Numbered from the stretch's first letter, positions 15,575 through 23,192 are shown. The stretch is 24,239 bases of DNA from JBBRMQ01 sp038230775 (GCA_038230775.1 JBBRMQ010000036.1:1-24239), one strand, 5' to 3'. The notes: generated from the letters alone by a model not told the origin. Translations and numbers: made by a program.

Positions 15575-16492
15575 CTAGCGGATGTTTTCGGGGTAGACCG
15601 CGATCCTGCTCTTGTCGCCGAGCTCGTTCGTCACTCGGTTGACCGCTTCCATGATGTCTTCGCCGTGCTCCTGCAGCATCAGGTCTCGGATCCGCGGCTT
15701 GACCTCGTCGAACGACAGCGTTCCCGCCGCGCGCTTTCCTTCAATGAAGATGATGTTGTAGCTCGACTTCGTCTCGATGATGCCGCTCGGGAGGCCGACC
15801 GGAATCTCGAACGCCGCCTTCTGCAGGGCGGGATCGAGCTGCTTCTGCGAGACCCATCCCAGGTCGCCGCCCATCGGTGCGGCGCGATCTTCGGAGTAGG
15901 CGCGGGCGAGCTTGCCGAACGTCGCCGCGCGCTGCGGCATCGTGGCCATCGGATTGTCCGTGCGCGGAATCGTGAGGAGGACGTCGGCCAGCGCCTTCTG
16001 TGCAATCTGGGCCGCTTGCACCGGTGTATGCGGCTTCATTCCGGAGTTCGTGCTGCCGATCGTGATCGTGCGCAGCTTCACCATCTCCGGCTCGGCAAAC
16101 TGGCTCTGATGGAACTCGTAGTAGTTCTTCATCGCCACGTTGTTCAGGACCGCGGCGGCGACGACGTCGCGAACGTAGCGATCGAACACGACGTTCTCTT
16201 TCGCCGCTTCGACGTCGGCTTTGACCGAGGCGCGTTTGTCGAATCCGGTCTTCGCCGCTTCCTGGAGGATGAGGCGCTTGCGGATGTAGTTGTCGAGGAG
16301 TGCACCCTTGCCGCCGTTGGTTGCGTACTGGGCGCGGATGTCTGGGGTGAGCGCGTCATACATCTGGTCGAGTTTCTCGGCCGTGATGACTTCGCCGTTG
16401 ACGATCGCCACCGGTTTCGGGGGAGCGGGTTTCGCTGGCTGCGCGACGAGCGGAGTGGTGGCGAGGATGAGCGCGATGAAGAGTCGTTTCAT
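15575..16492 (-). CDS. PpiC/SurA-type periplasmic peptidyl-prolyl isomerase (parvulin)
   Basis: This exported 305-residue protein is a folding chaperone or isomerase for envelope proteins. The signal peptide is KRLFIALILATTPLVAQ (1-18). A SurA-like N-terminal helical region follows (about 28-130: VAIVNGEVITAEKLDQMYDAL, YIRKRLILQEAAKTGF). The parvulin domain (about 135-270) has EPEMVKLRTITI, then AYSEDRAAPMGGDLGWVSQKQLDPALQKAAF and the closing strand SSYNIIFIEGKRA. A C-terminal helix completes it. The start at 16492 is chosen for the signal peptide; the much longer open frame upstream runs antisense to dnaB and is not credible. It is divergent from dnaB and convergent with ahbAB. The canonical parvulin layout is complete, though catalytic residues were not tested by alignment. 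Confidence 0.92.
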   Translation of the reverse strand: MKRLFIALILATTPLVAQPAKPAPPKPVAIVNGEVITAEKLDQMYDALTPDIRAQYATNGGKGALLDNYIRKRLILQEAAKTGFDKRASVKADVEAAKENVVFDRYVRDVVAAAVLNNVAMKNYYEFHQSQFAEPEMVKLRTITIGSTNSGMKPHTPVQAAQIAQKALADVLLTIPRTDNPMATMPQRAATFGKLARAYSEDRAAPMGGDLGWVSQKQLDPALQKAAFEIPVGLPSGIIETKSSYNIIFIEGKRAAGTLSFDEVKPRIRDLMLQEHGEDIMEAVNRVTNELGDKSRIAVYPENIR

Positions 16493-16532
16493 GGCGCTCG
16501 GCAACACGGTCGGCCTCGCTCGGATTCCGCGA

Positions 16533-16566
16533 TTCTCCACAGGGTAGAGTTCCACGCGCTGTGGAA
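16533..16566. promoter_or_regulatory. Dyad and DnaA-box-like sequences in the ppiC-dnaB divergent region
   Basis: TTCTCCACA (16533-16541) differs from the DnaA-box consensus TTATCCACA at one position. TTCCAC-GCGCT-GTGGAA (16550-16566) is a perfect 6-bp dyad, and a third TGTGGAAA lies near 16614. The spacing suits an operator controlling either gene. No AT-rich unwinding region or box cluster is present, so an origin is unlikely. Confidence 0.3.
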
Positions 16567-16669
16567 ATCGTCGATTCACGAAGCGATTCCGCGCCTTTCG
16601 TTCACTTCTGCCTGTGGAAACATCTGCTGATGCATTTTGAAACGAGTACGCCCACAATTCGATCACCGG

Positions 16670-18064
16670 ATGCCCGCACAACTCGATGTCGTTCTCGATC
16701 GGCCGCTGCCGCAGAGCCCCGATGCGGAGAGAGCCGTTCTCGGATCGATCCTCATCAACAACCACGCGTTCTACCGGGTGATCAGCCTGATCGACAGCGA
16801 GGACTTTTTCAAGGACTCGCACCGCGCGATCTTTGGAACGATGCGCGCGCTGGCTGAAGAGAGCCGCGAGATCGATCTGCTCACATTGAAAGATGAGCTG
16901 GGCAAGCGGCAACAGCTCGATCACGCCGGCGGCACCTCGTACATCTCGTCGCTCATCGACGGAATCCCGGACATCGCGAACGTCGAGCGCTATGCGCGAA
17001 TCGTCAAAGAGAAGTCGATGCTGCGTCGCCTGGTGGTGATGGGCAACAGCGTGATGCGCGCGGCGCTCGACCCTCCGAACGAGCCCGCGGAAGTGCTGAA
17101 CATCGCCGAGCGAACGCTGTACGAGATCGCCGAAGGCAGCATCGACAAAGGCTTCGTCGCGCTCGACCGCATCACGCGCGGGAACATGACCGCGATCGAG
17201 CAGTTGCAGCACGCCGGAAAGCTGATCACCGGCATCCCGACCGGCTACGACCGCTTCAACGAATTCACCTCCGGCTTCCAGGCGCAGGATCTCGTGATCA
17301 TCGCGGCCCGTCCTTCGATGGGAAAGACGAGCTTCATGATGAACATTGCCGAGGCGATCGCGATCCCCGATCGGACGGGGGCGCCGCGAACACCTGCGCA
17401 GCGGCTCTATTCGGTCGGCGTCTTCTCGCTCGAAATGTCGAAAGAACAGATCGGGCTGCGCATCCTCTCCTCGGAGTCAGGCGTTTCGAATCACCTGATT
17501 CGCGCCGGGATGCTCAGCGAGCGCAACTGGCGCGATCTGGCCGAAGCGTCGGGCCGCCTGGCGAAGGCAAAGATCTACGTCGACGACACGCCGGGACTGG
17601 ACATCATGGACATGCGCGCCAAAGCACGACGGCTCAAGATGGAAGCGGGGCTCGACATGATCATGGTCGACTACCTGCAGCTCATGGCCGTCAAAGGGAA
17701 GACCGAGTCGCGGAACCAGGAGATCTCGCAGATCTCGCGCGGGCTCAAAGCGGTGGCGAAGGAGCTCAACGTTCCGGTCATCTCGCTATCGCAGTTGTCT
17801 CGTCGTCCCGAGCAGCGGACGGGCGACCACCGGCCGCAGCTCTCCGACCTCCGCGAGTCGGGATCGATCGAGCAGGATGCCGATCTCGTCGCATTCATCT
17901 ACCGTGATGAGGTGTACAACAAAGACACGGAAGAGAAGGGGATCGCCGAGATCATCATCGCGAAGCAGCGCAACGGTCCGATCGGCGACTTCAAACTCGT
18001 GTTCCGCAACGACATCACGAAGTTCTTCAACTACGAGCCCGCGCCCGACAGAATGCCGGAGTAG
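16670..18064 (+). CDS. dnaB: Replicative DNA helicase DnaB
   Basis: DnaB is the hexameric 5'-3' helicase that unwinds DNA at the replication fork and recruits primase. This copy has 464 residues, the standard length. The N-terminal helical domain (about 12-115) begins PQSPDAERAVLGSIL. The RecA-like domain has ITGIPTGYDRFNEFTSGFQ, Walker A ARPSMGKT (213-220), VGVFSLEMSKEQIGLRIL, Walker B MIMVDYLQLM, SQLSRRPEQR and LSDLRESGSIEQDADLV. It ends with IIIAKQRNGPIGDFKLVFR. No intein is present at the usual Walker A site. ATG 16670 matches family N-termini; a TTG 33 bp upstream is possible but has no supporting ribosome-binding site. The zinc-ribbon gene follows 8 bp after the stop. Confidence 0.97.
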   Translation: MPAQLDVVLDRPLPQSPDAERAVLGSILINNHAFYRVISLIDSEDFFKDSHRAIFGTMRALAEESREIDLLTLKDELGKRQQLDHAGGTSYISSLIDGIPDIANVERYARIVKEKSMLRRLVVMGNSVMRAALDPPNEPAEVLNIAERTLYEIAEGSIDKGFVALDRITRGNMTAIEQLQHAGKLITGIPTGYDRFNEFTSGFQAQDLVIIAARPSMGKTSFMMNIAEAIAIPDRTGAPRTPAQRLYSVGVFSLEMSKEQIGLRILSSESGVSNHLIRAGMLSERNWRDLAEASGRLAKAKIYVDDTPGLDIMDMRAKARRLKMEAGLDMIMVDYLQLMAVKGKTESRNQEISQISRGLKAVAKELNVPVISLSQLSRRPEQRTGDHRPQLSDLRESGSIEQDADLVAFIYRDEVYNKDTEEKGIAEIIIAKQRNGPIGDFKLVFRNDITKFFNYEPAPDRMPE

Positions 18065-18072
18065 GAGAGGCC

Positions 18073-18267
18073 ATGGCCCAGGTTGTGTGCAGTCTCTGCT
18101 CGTGCCGGCTCGACTGGGACGCGGTCGATCCCGATGCGCTTCTGTGCGACTCCTGCGGCCACTCGCTCGACGACGATCACGTCGCCGCGACGCCTTCCGG
18201 CTCACCGGCTGAGCTCGATGAAAAAAGCGCATTTCTTCCTATTTTCGTGGGTCGGAAAGTTATTTGA
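18073..18267 (+). CDS. Small zinc-ribbon protein, function unknown
   Basis: This 64-residue ORF begins 8 bp after dnaB with GGAGAGG ahead of its ATG. Cys6-x2-Cys9 (plus Cys11) and Cys25-x2-Cys28 form a typical four-cysteine zinc ribbon in the first half: VCSLCSCRLDWD, then LLCDSCGHSLDDD. The second half is short and variable, and its last third is noticeably AT-richer, so the true end is less sure than the start. It may be co-expressed with dnaB. It has no recognised family. Confidence 0.6.
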   Translation: MAQVVCSLCSCRLDWDAVDPDALLCDSCGHSLDDDHVAATPSGSPAELDEKSAFLPIFVGRKVI

Positions 18268-18365
18268 AATAGCAGTCGCGTCCGCTGTGTTTCCACATTC
18301 ACTGCATCGGAGCGTATCTCCTGCATCCCCCCGGATTCGAAATCTGACGTGGAGGTACCAGGTAT

Positions 18366-18710
18366 TTGCTCCCGCTCCGCAAGAAGGTCCTTGTCGGCGA
18401 CAGTGACGACATCGTCCTCGCCATCATCTGCCACATCCTGAATCGCCAGGGGTTCGCCACCGAGCCCATTGCCGATCGTGCGGACATCCCGCGCGTCATG
18501 CGCGAAGGTCTCTACGACGCGATGATCGTCGACGCCATGCTCGAAGGCGTCGTCGAGGCGCTCCCGTCGGCGCAGCTCCACGCCAAGCGGATCATCCTGA
18601 CGTCCGCCGATGGCATTTCCGTCGACGGCGTCCACGCCACGCTGCGCAAACCGCTCGAATTCGAAGAGCTGATCAGCACCGTTCGCAACTGCGTCGTTCA
18701 GGACACGTAA
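18366..18710 (+). CDS. Single-domain response regulator (receiver domain)
   Basis: The protein has 114 residues and a CheY-like receiver fold. The acidic pocket is GDSDD (Asp12, Asp14/15), the phospho-acceptor Asp56 lies in YDAMIVDAM, Thr79 in IILTSAD and Lys95 in RKPLEFEEL. All residues needed for phosphorylation are therefore present. There is no output domain, so it would act by protein contact. The start is TTG at 18366, with GGAGG at 18351-18355; there is no ATG before the conserved core. No histidine kinase is nearby. About 100 bp of comparatively AT-rich sequence separates it from the zinc-ribbon gene and probably holds its promoter. Confidence 0.83.
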   Translation: MLPLRKKVLVGDSDDIVLAIICHILNRQGFATEPIADRADIPRVMREGLYDAMIVDAMLEGVVEALPSAQLHAKRIILTSADGISVDGVHATLRKPLEFEELISTVRNCVVQDT

Positions 18711-18763
18711 AACCTGGAGTGTGGGGTGAAAATAGTTACCCCGCCAGCCGGGTTGGAGGGTTC

Positions 18764-20026
18764 ATGCGACGAGCAATCGGAATCGTGATGTTGCTGGTTG
18801 TCGCCTCCGCGAACGCCGCAGTCATGCGCGTCGCGGTGAGCGACATGATTCATCCCATCAGCGATGAGTTCATCGGACGCGCGCTGGCCGCCGCGGCGCA
18901 GGCGCACGACGAGGCGGTCGTGATCGAGCTGCGAACTCCGGGCGGGCTCCTCGATTCCACGCGCTCGATCATCGAGAAGATCATGCGCTCGCCGGTCCCG
19001 GTGATCGTCTACGTCTCGCCTTCCGGCAGCACGGCCGCGTCCGCGGGCTTTTTCATCCTCGAGAGCGCCGACATCGCGGCCATGGCGCCCGGCACCAACA
19101 CCGGCGCCGCCCACCCCGTGATCCTCGGCCAAAAAATGGACGAGATCATGAACATGAAGATGGAGAACGACGCCGCGGCATTCATGCGGACGATCGCCGC
19201 GCGCCGCAATCGCAACGTCTCGGTCGCCGAAAGCGCGGTGCGGCAATCGAAGTCGTTCACCGAACAGGAAGCGCTGTCGCAGAAACTCGTCGATGTGATT
19301 GCGCCCGATCTTCCGGCGTTGTTGCGCGCGGTCAACGGCCGGCACGTGAAGCTCTACAACGGTTCCACGGTGACACTCAACGTGGTGGGCAAACCGGTGA
19401 CGAACTACGAGACGACGCTCAAGGAACGGATCCTTTCGAAGCTCATGGATCCGAATCTGGCGTTCCTTCTATTCGTCCTCGGCGGCCTGGCGATCTTCGC
19501 CGAGTTCAATCATCCCGGCTCGGTGGTTCCGGGGGTCGTCGGCCTGATCTCGATTCTGCTGGCGCTGTTCGCGCTCAATCTCCTGCCGACGCGGTTTGCG
19601 GCGATCGCGCTGCTGCTGGCGGCGTTTCTCTTTTTCGCGCTCGAAGCCAAATACGCCACCCACGGCGTCCTTGGGATCGGAGGAATCATCAGCATGATTC
19701 TCGGAGCGTTGTTCCTCGTCGACGGACCCATTCCCGAAATGCGCGTGAACCTCTTTACTGCAATCATGGCCAGCATCCCGATCGGACTGATCGCCATCTT
19801 CCTGACCACTCTCGTCATGCGCGCCCGGCGGAACCGCGTGGTGACCGGTCGAGAAGGGATGATCGGAGAGATCGGCGTGGCGAGGACGGAGCTCGTGCCG
19901 AGCGGCAAGGTGTTCGTGCACGGTGAGCTGTGGAACGCCACCGCGCGGCGTGAGGTTGCCTCCGGCGCGCGCGTTCGGGTCAGCAGCGTCGAAGGCCTGC
20001 GGCTGATCGTGGAACCCGCGGACTAA
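18764..20026 (+). CDS. NfeD-type membrane-bound serine protease (ClpP-class)
   Basis: This 420-residue membrane protease of the NfeD/1510-N family cleaves hydrophobic segments of stomatin-type partners in archaeal homologues. The signal peptide is RRAIGIVMLLVVASANA (1-18). The ClpP-like domain (about 20-210) has ELRTPGGLLDSTRSIIEKI, nucleophile Ser93 in GSTAASAGFF, and catalytic Lys132 in MKMENDAAAF, forming the Ser-Lys dyad known for the family. Four to five membrane segments follow (about 230-365). The C-terminal OB-fold NfeD domain (about 370-420: GREGMIGEIGVARTEL, VHGELWNATA) completes the long form. ATG 18764 is set by GGAGGG. It is followed by the slipin gene, as expected. Confidence 0.95.
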   Translation: MRRAIGIVMLLVVASANAAVMRVAVSDMIHPISDEFIGRALAAAAQAHDEAVVIELRTPGGLLDSTRSIIEKIMRSPVPVIVYVSPSGSTAASAGFFILESADIAAMAPGTNTGAAHPVILGQKMDEIMNMKMENDAAAFMRTIAARRNRNVSVAESAVRQSKSFTEQEALSQKLVDVIAPDLPALLRAVNGRHVKLYNGSTVTLNVVGKPVTNYETTLKERILSKLMDPNLAFLLFVLGGLAIFAEFNHPGSVVPGVVGLISILLALFALNLLPTRFAAIALLLAAFLFFALEAKYATHGVLGIGGIISMILGALFLVDGPIPEMRVNLFTAIMASIPIGLIAIFLTTLVMRARRNRVVTGREGMIGEIGVARTELVPSGKVFVHGELWNATARREVASGARVRVSSVEGLRLIVEPAD

Positions 20027-20031
20027 CACGC

Positions 20032-20037
20032 TACAAT
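20032..20037 (+). promoter_or_regulatory. Candidate -10 element upstream of the slipin gene
   Basis: TACAAT in the shared context GCTACAATC lies 5 bp after the NfeD stop. If used, the slipin transcript would start before the 20056-20121 hairpin, giving a roughly 100-nt structured leader separate from NfeD transcription. Confidence 0.3.
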
Positions 20038-20055
20038 CACGCGCGGTCCAACAAA

Positions 20056-20121
20056 GCGAGCAGCGAGCGGCGGGCAGCGAGCCGGAAAAGCCCGGTTTCC
20101 TTCCCGCCGCTCGCTGCTCGC
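20056..20121. repeat. Perfect 19-bp inverted repeat in the slipin leader
   Basis: The left arm 20056-20074 and right arm 20103-20121 are exact reverse complements around a 28-nt loop. The arms are built from GCGAGCAGC/GCGAGCGGC units. The region ends 24 bp before the slipin ATG and just before its AGGAGG site. There is no T-run, so it is not a standard terminator. Confidence 0.85.
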
Positions 20122-20145
20122 TGCTCGCCGCATAGGAGGCGCACC

Positions 20146-20901
20146 ATGGGTCCTGGAACCGTCATCCTCGTCGTCATCATCGGCATCTATCTCCTCAGCT
20201 CGATCAAGATCCTTCCGGAGTACGAGCGTGGGGTCATCTTCCGGCTCGGCCGCCTTCTGTCCGACGCGAAAGGGCCGGGCATCTTCCTGGTCTTCGCGCC
20301 GATCGACAAGATCGTGCGCATCTCGCTGCGGCAGGAAGCATTCGAGGTTCCGCCGCAGGACATCATCACGCGCGACAACGTCACGTTGAAGGTGAATGCG
20401 GTTGTCTTTCTGCGCGTGATCGAGCCGCGGCGCGCCGTCGTCGAAGTCACGGACTATCGCTACCAGACCTCCCAGTTCGCCCAGACCACGCTTCGCTCCG
20501 TGTTAGGCGAGGTCGAGCTCGATGAACTGCTCGCGCATCGCGACGCCCTCAACGCACGCGTGCAGAGCATCCTCGATCAGCACACCGAGCCGTGGGGCGT
20601 GAAAGTCGTGAACGTCGAAGTGAAACAGGTCGATCTGCCGGAGTCGATGCTGCGCGCCATGGCGAAGCAGGCCGAAGCGGAGCGCGAGAAGCGGGCGAAG
20701 CTGATTCACGCGGAAGGCGAGTTCGCAGCATCGCAGCGGCTGGCCGATGCGGCCAAAGTTCTGGCCACGGAGCCGGGAACGATGCAGCTGCGCTACCTGC
20801 AGACGCTGACCGAGATCGGTGTCGAGAAGAACACCACCGTCGTGTTCCCGATCCCGATCGACATCATCAGCGGACTCCTGAACGCGGTCAGCAAGAAATG
20901 A
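20146..20901 (+). CDS. Slipin (stomatin/prohibitin-like SPFH membrane protein)
   Basis: This 251-residue inner-membrane scaffold protein forms SPFH oligomers and partners the NfeD protease. The N-terminal membrane segment is TVILVVIIGIYLLSSIKIL (5-23). The SPFH domain (about 24-170) shows EYERGVIFRLGRL, GPGIFLVFAPIDKI, DVTLKV-type strand NVTLKVNAVVFLRV, and TTLRSVLGEVELDELLAHRDALN. A charged coiled coil (about 170-205, AKQAEAEREKRAKLIHAEGE) and the typical slipin ending VVFPIPIDIISGLL follow. AGGAGG precedes ATG 20146. The stop overlaps the next gene by ATGA, so the three genes probably work together. Confidence 0.95.
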   Translation: MGPGTVILVVIIGIYLLSSIKILPEYERGVIFRLGRLLSDAKGPGIFLVFAPIDKIVRISLRQEAFEVPPQDIITRDNVTLKVNAVVFLRVIEPRRAVVEVTDYRYQTSQFAQTTLRSVLGEVELDELLAHRDALNARVQSILDQHTEPWGVKVVNVEVKQVDLPESMLRAMAKQAEAEREKRAKLIHAEGEFAASQRLADAAKVLATEPGTMQLRYLQTLTEIGVEKNTTVVFPIPIDIISGLLNAVSKK

Positions 20902-21473
20902 CAGATACCGTGATGCTCGAGGCATCGATGTTCCAGTTGAGCAGCGCGGCCGCGGCAGTCGAGGACCCGATGTTCAAGATGCAGCTGCGCCTCACGATGG
21001 AACAGCTCTCGAACGCCGTCGTCGCCGCCGGCCAGTCGCTCAGTCCTGCGACCATGAATGACGTCGAGTTTGCATTCAACGATGTCGCGGCGACCGTCAA
21101 CGAGCTCAATGCCGCCGATGCCGAGGCGATTACACCGGCGCTGGAGATGATGAAGGCCGACGTCGCAAACCTCAAACATGCCACCGCACTTCCGCCCACG
21201 GTTGTCGGCGCCGTTCGCGAGCTGCAGACCAAGCTTCGCGCTCGCCGCACCGCCATCGAGCGTGAGACCTATCGCGCGGAAGGTGCGCCGATCGAGCCGC
21301 TGCCGCATCCGCCGGAAGAGCTGGCGGCTGCCGGGGTGCCGCTGCGCCAGCAACTGGCAACGTCAGGTTTCTCGACTCCCGCGCTGGATGACCTGATCGC
21401 CGACCCGCCTTCGCTGCGGTTTCACTCGATCGGCGACATCCTCGACGAGCTGGATGTGATCATCGGCGCGTAA
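20898..21473 (+). CDS. Protein of unknown function coupled to the NfeD-slipin pair
   Basis: This 191-residue protein was not recognised. It is soluble, acidic and mostly helical: an Ala/Met/Leu-rich N-terminal half (SSAAAAVEDPMFKMQLRL, MNDVEFAFNDVAATVNEL, ITPALEMMKADVANLKH) suggests amphipathic helices. A basic helix (RELQTKLRARRTAIERETYR, about 109-128), a Pro-rich turn (PIEPLPHPPEEL) and an acidic tail DILDELDVIIGA follow. There is no signal peptide, membrane segment or Cys. Its ATG overlaps the slipin stop (ATGA), so it is translated with slipin and may bind the cytoplasmic coiled coil. It ends just before a palindromic terminator-like repeat. Confidence 0.82.
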   Translation: MTDTVMLEASMFQLSSAAAAVEDPMFKMQLRLTMEQLSNAVVAAGQSLSPATMNDVEFAFNDVAATVNELNAADAEAITPALEMMKADVANLKHATALPPTVVGAVRELQTKLRARRTAIERETYRAEGAPIEPLPHPPEELAAAGVPLRQQLATSGFSTPALDDLIADPPSLRFHSIGDILDELDVIIGA

Positions 21474-21474
21474 A

Positions 21475-21577
21475 AGCCCCTCACCCGGCCTTCGGCCACC
21501 CTCTCCCCGCAAGCGGGGCGAGGGCAACCCAACTCTATGCACGTGTATTTTGGTGCGCGAAGCGCGGATGAGGGGCT
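21475..21577. repeat. About 100-bp multi-hairpin intergenic palindrome between convergent genes
   Basis: Outer arms AGCCCCTCA (21475-21483) and TGAGGGGCT (21569-21577) enclose three inner hairpins: GGCC-TTC-GGCC (21487-21497), CCCTC-CCCCGC against GCGGGG-GAGGG (21499-21524) and GCGC-GAA-GCGC (21555-21565). The element spans the whole gap between the 191-residue gene and the convergent YtcJ-like gene, overlapping the stop of the latter. It resembles mobile intergenic repeats common in GC-rich genomes and may act as a two-way terminator. Confidence 0.75.
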
Positions 21578-23180
21578 ACTTCCGCTCGTAGAGCACGCCA
21601 CCGTCGAAGATCGTGAGGTCCACCTTCACGTTCTCGATCTTCTCCGGCGCGATCGTGAAGAGATCGTCTGACAGCACGGCGACATCGGCCAGCATTCCCG
21701 GCGAGATCCTCCCAATCTCGCGCTCGCGAAACATCGCGTAGGCGTTGTTCACCGTGTAGCAGCGAAGCGCTTCCTCGACCGTGATCTTCTGCTCGGGAAT
21801 CCATCCGCCCGGGTTCTGGCCGTCGATCGTTCGTCGCGTCACGGCGGCGTAGATTCCGAGGATGGGGTTGAGCGGGGCGACGGTCCAGTCCGAGCCGAAG
21901 GTGAGCGTCGCGCCGGCGTCGATCAGGGAGCGGAACGCGTAGGTCCATCGCGCGCGCTCGTGCCCGATCTTCTTTTCCGCCCAGCGGCCGTCGTCGATGG
22001 CGTGATACGGCTGCATCGAGGCGACGACTCGATCCGCGGCGAAGCGTTTGATCAGATCGGGATTGAGATGCTGCGCGTGCTCGATGCGGAAGCGTTGATC
22101 GCGTTCGTTGGCAATCGACTCGAAGATCTTCAGCGTCTCGTCGTTCGCGCGATCGCCGATGGCGTGAATCGCCACCTGAAGATTGCGGGAGTTGGCGTCG
22201 GTGACGCGCACCTTCATCGCGCCGTTCATCATCGACTCCATCGTCAGCCCGCGATTGTTCGGGTCATCCGAGAACGGCTCGAACAACGCCGCGGTCGCGG
22301 AGCCGAGGGAGCCGTCGGCAAAGCCTTTCAAGCCGCCGATGCGCAGCCGGTCGCCGCCGAACGCCTTCTCGATCGAAGCCTCGGCCAGGCGTTTGTATTC
22401 GGAGATCGGCGTGAAAAGGTAGACGCGAGCGGTCAGCTGGCCGTTTCTCTCCAGCTGCTGGTAGGCGCGAAGGTCTTCGTACGCTTCACCGCTGGACATG
22501 TCGCAGAACGCCGTCACGCCAAGTCTCGCCGCCTCGGTCAGCCCTGCGCGCGTGGCAGCGATGCGTTGTTCGGTCGAGGCCGACGGGATGACGCGATCGA
22601 TGAAGGACTGTGCGGCATCCTTGAACACGCCTGTCGGCTCGCCATTCGCGTCGCGGACGATCGTACCGCCGGCCGGATCCGGAGTGTCGCGAGTAACACC
22701 GGCCAGCTTGATCGCGAGCGAGTTCGCCAGCGCCATGTGTCCGTCCAGGCGGGAGACGAAGACTGGATTGTCGGGTGTGAGTCCGTCGATGAGCTGGCGC
22801 GCCGGCAGCGCGACCGGATTCCAGATCGTGTGATCCCACTCGCCGCCGGTAACCCACGCTCCCTTTCCGGCTTTCTTCGCGTATTCGCCGACGCGGCGCG
22901 CGAACTCCTGCTGCGTGGACGCGTCGCGCAGTTGCACGCGCGACAACTCAAATCCGCCATCGATGAAGTGCGTGTGATTGTCGATGAACCCCGGGACCAC
23001 GAGACGGCCATGCAGATCGATGACGCGATCGCCGGGGTGTCGAGTGATGTCCGCGTTCGATCCGACCGCGACGATGCGATTGCCTTCCATGGCGACCGCT
23101 TGCGCGAATGGCTTCCGCGGATCCCCCGTCCAGATTTTTCCGTTCGTGAGCAGCAAGGCGGCGAAGGTCGTAGCGATCAT
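21576..23180 (-). CDS. YtcJ-like metal-dependent amidohydrolase (amidohydrolase 3 family)
   Basis: This 534-residue TIM-barrel hydrolase belongs to the YtcJ/LAF3 group, whose members cleave N-acyl or amide bonds; the substrate is unknown. It opens with LLLTNGKIWTGDP and VVPGFIDNHTHF (His69, His71). RIGGLKGFADGSLGSATAAL holds the bridging Lys. VAIHAIGDRANDE and FRIEHAQHL give the two further His ligands, and LTFGSDWTVAPLNP the catalytic Asp. All metal ligands are therefore present, unlike in two of the triad proteins. ATG 23180 is chosen because the 13 residues added by the earlier start look non-conserved and run through the candidate promoter. There is no clear cleavable signal and no Shine-Dalgarno sequence. 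It is convergent with the slipin unit and may be co-directional with the gene at 23333-23962. Confidence 0.93.
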   Translation of the reverse strand: MIATTFAALLLTNGKIWTGDPRKPFAQAVAMEGNRIVAVGSNADITRHPGDRVIDLHGRLVVPGFIDNHTHFIDGGFELSRVQLRDASTQQEFARRVGEYAKKAGKGAWVTGGEWDHTIWNPVALPARQLIDGLTPDNPVFVSRLDGHMALANSLAIKLAGVTRDTPDPAGGTIVRDANGEPTGVFKDAAQSFIDRVIPSASTEQRIAATRAGLTEAARLGVTAFCDMSSGEAYEDLRAYQQLERNGQLTARVYLFTPISEYKRLAEASIEKAFGGDRLRIGGLKGFADGSLGSATAALFEPFSDDPNNRGLTMESMMNGAMKVRVTDANSRNLQVAIHAIGDRANDETLKIFESIANERDQRFRIEHAQHLNPDLIKRFAADRVVASMQPYHAIDDGRWAEKKIGHERARWTYAFRSLIDAGATLTFGSDWTVAPLNPILGIYAAVTRRTIDGQNPGGWIPEQKITVEEALRCYTVNNAYAMFREREIGRISPGMLADVAVLSDDLFTIAPEKIENVKVDLTIFDGGVLYERK

Positions 23181-23186
23181 CGCCCG

Positions 23187-23192
23187 ATTGTA
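23187..23192 (-). promoter_or_regulatory. Candidate -10 element of the YtcJ-like gene, compatible with leaderless mRNA
   Basis: On the minus strand GCTACAATC ends 5-6 nt before the ATG at 23180. The same nonamer precedes ahbAB and slipin. A start 6-8 nt after the hexamer would fall at or next to the ATG, and no ribosome-binding site is present. Confidence 0.4.

Noticed and set aside
16500..16670. Possible replication origin near dnaB.
   Set aside because: Only loosely matching DnaA-like words, no AT-rich unwinding region, and no dnaA, dnaN or gyrB neighbour.
16493..17212. Upstream extension of the minus-strand PpiC frame to 545 residues.
   Set aside because: It runs antisense to dnaB and precedes an evident signal peptide starting at 16492; the extra residues look like reverse-frame translation of a GC-rich gene.
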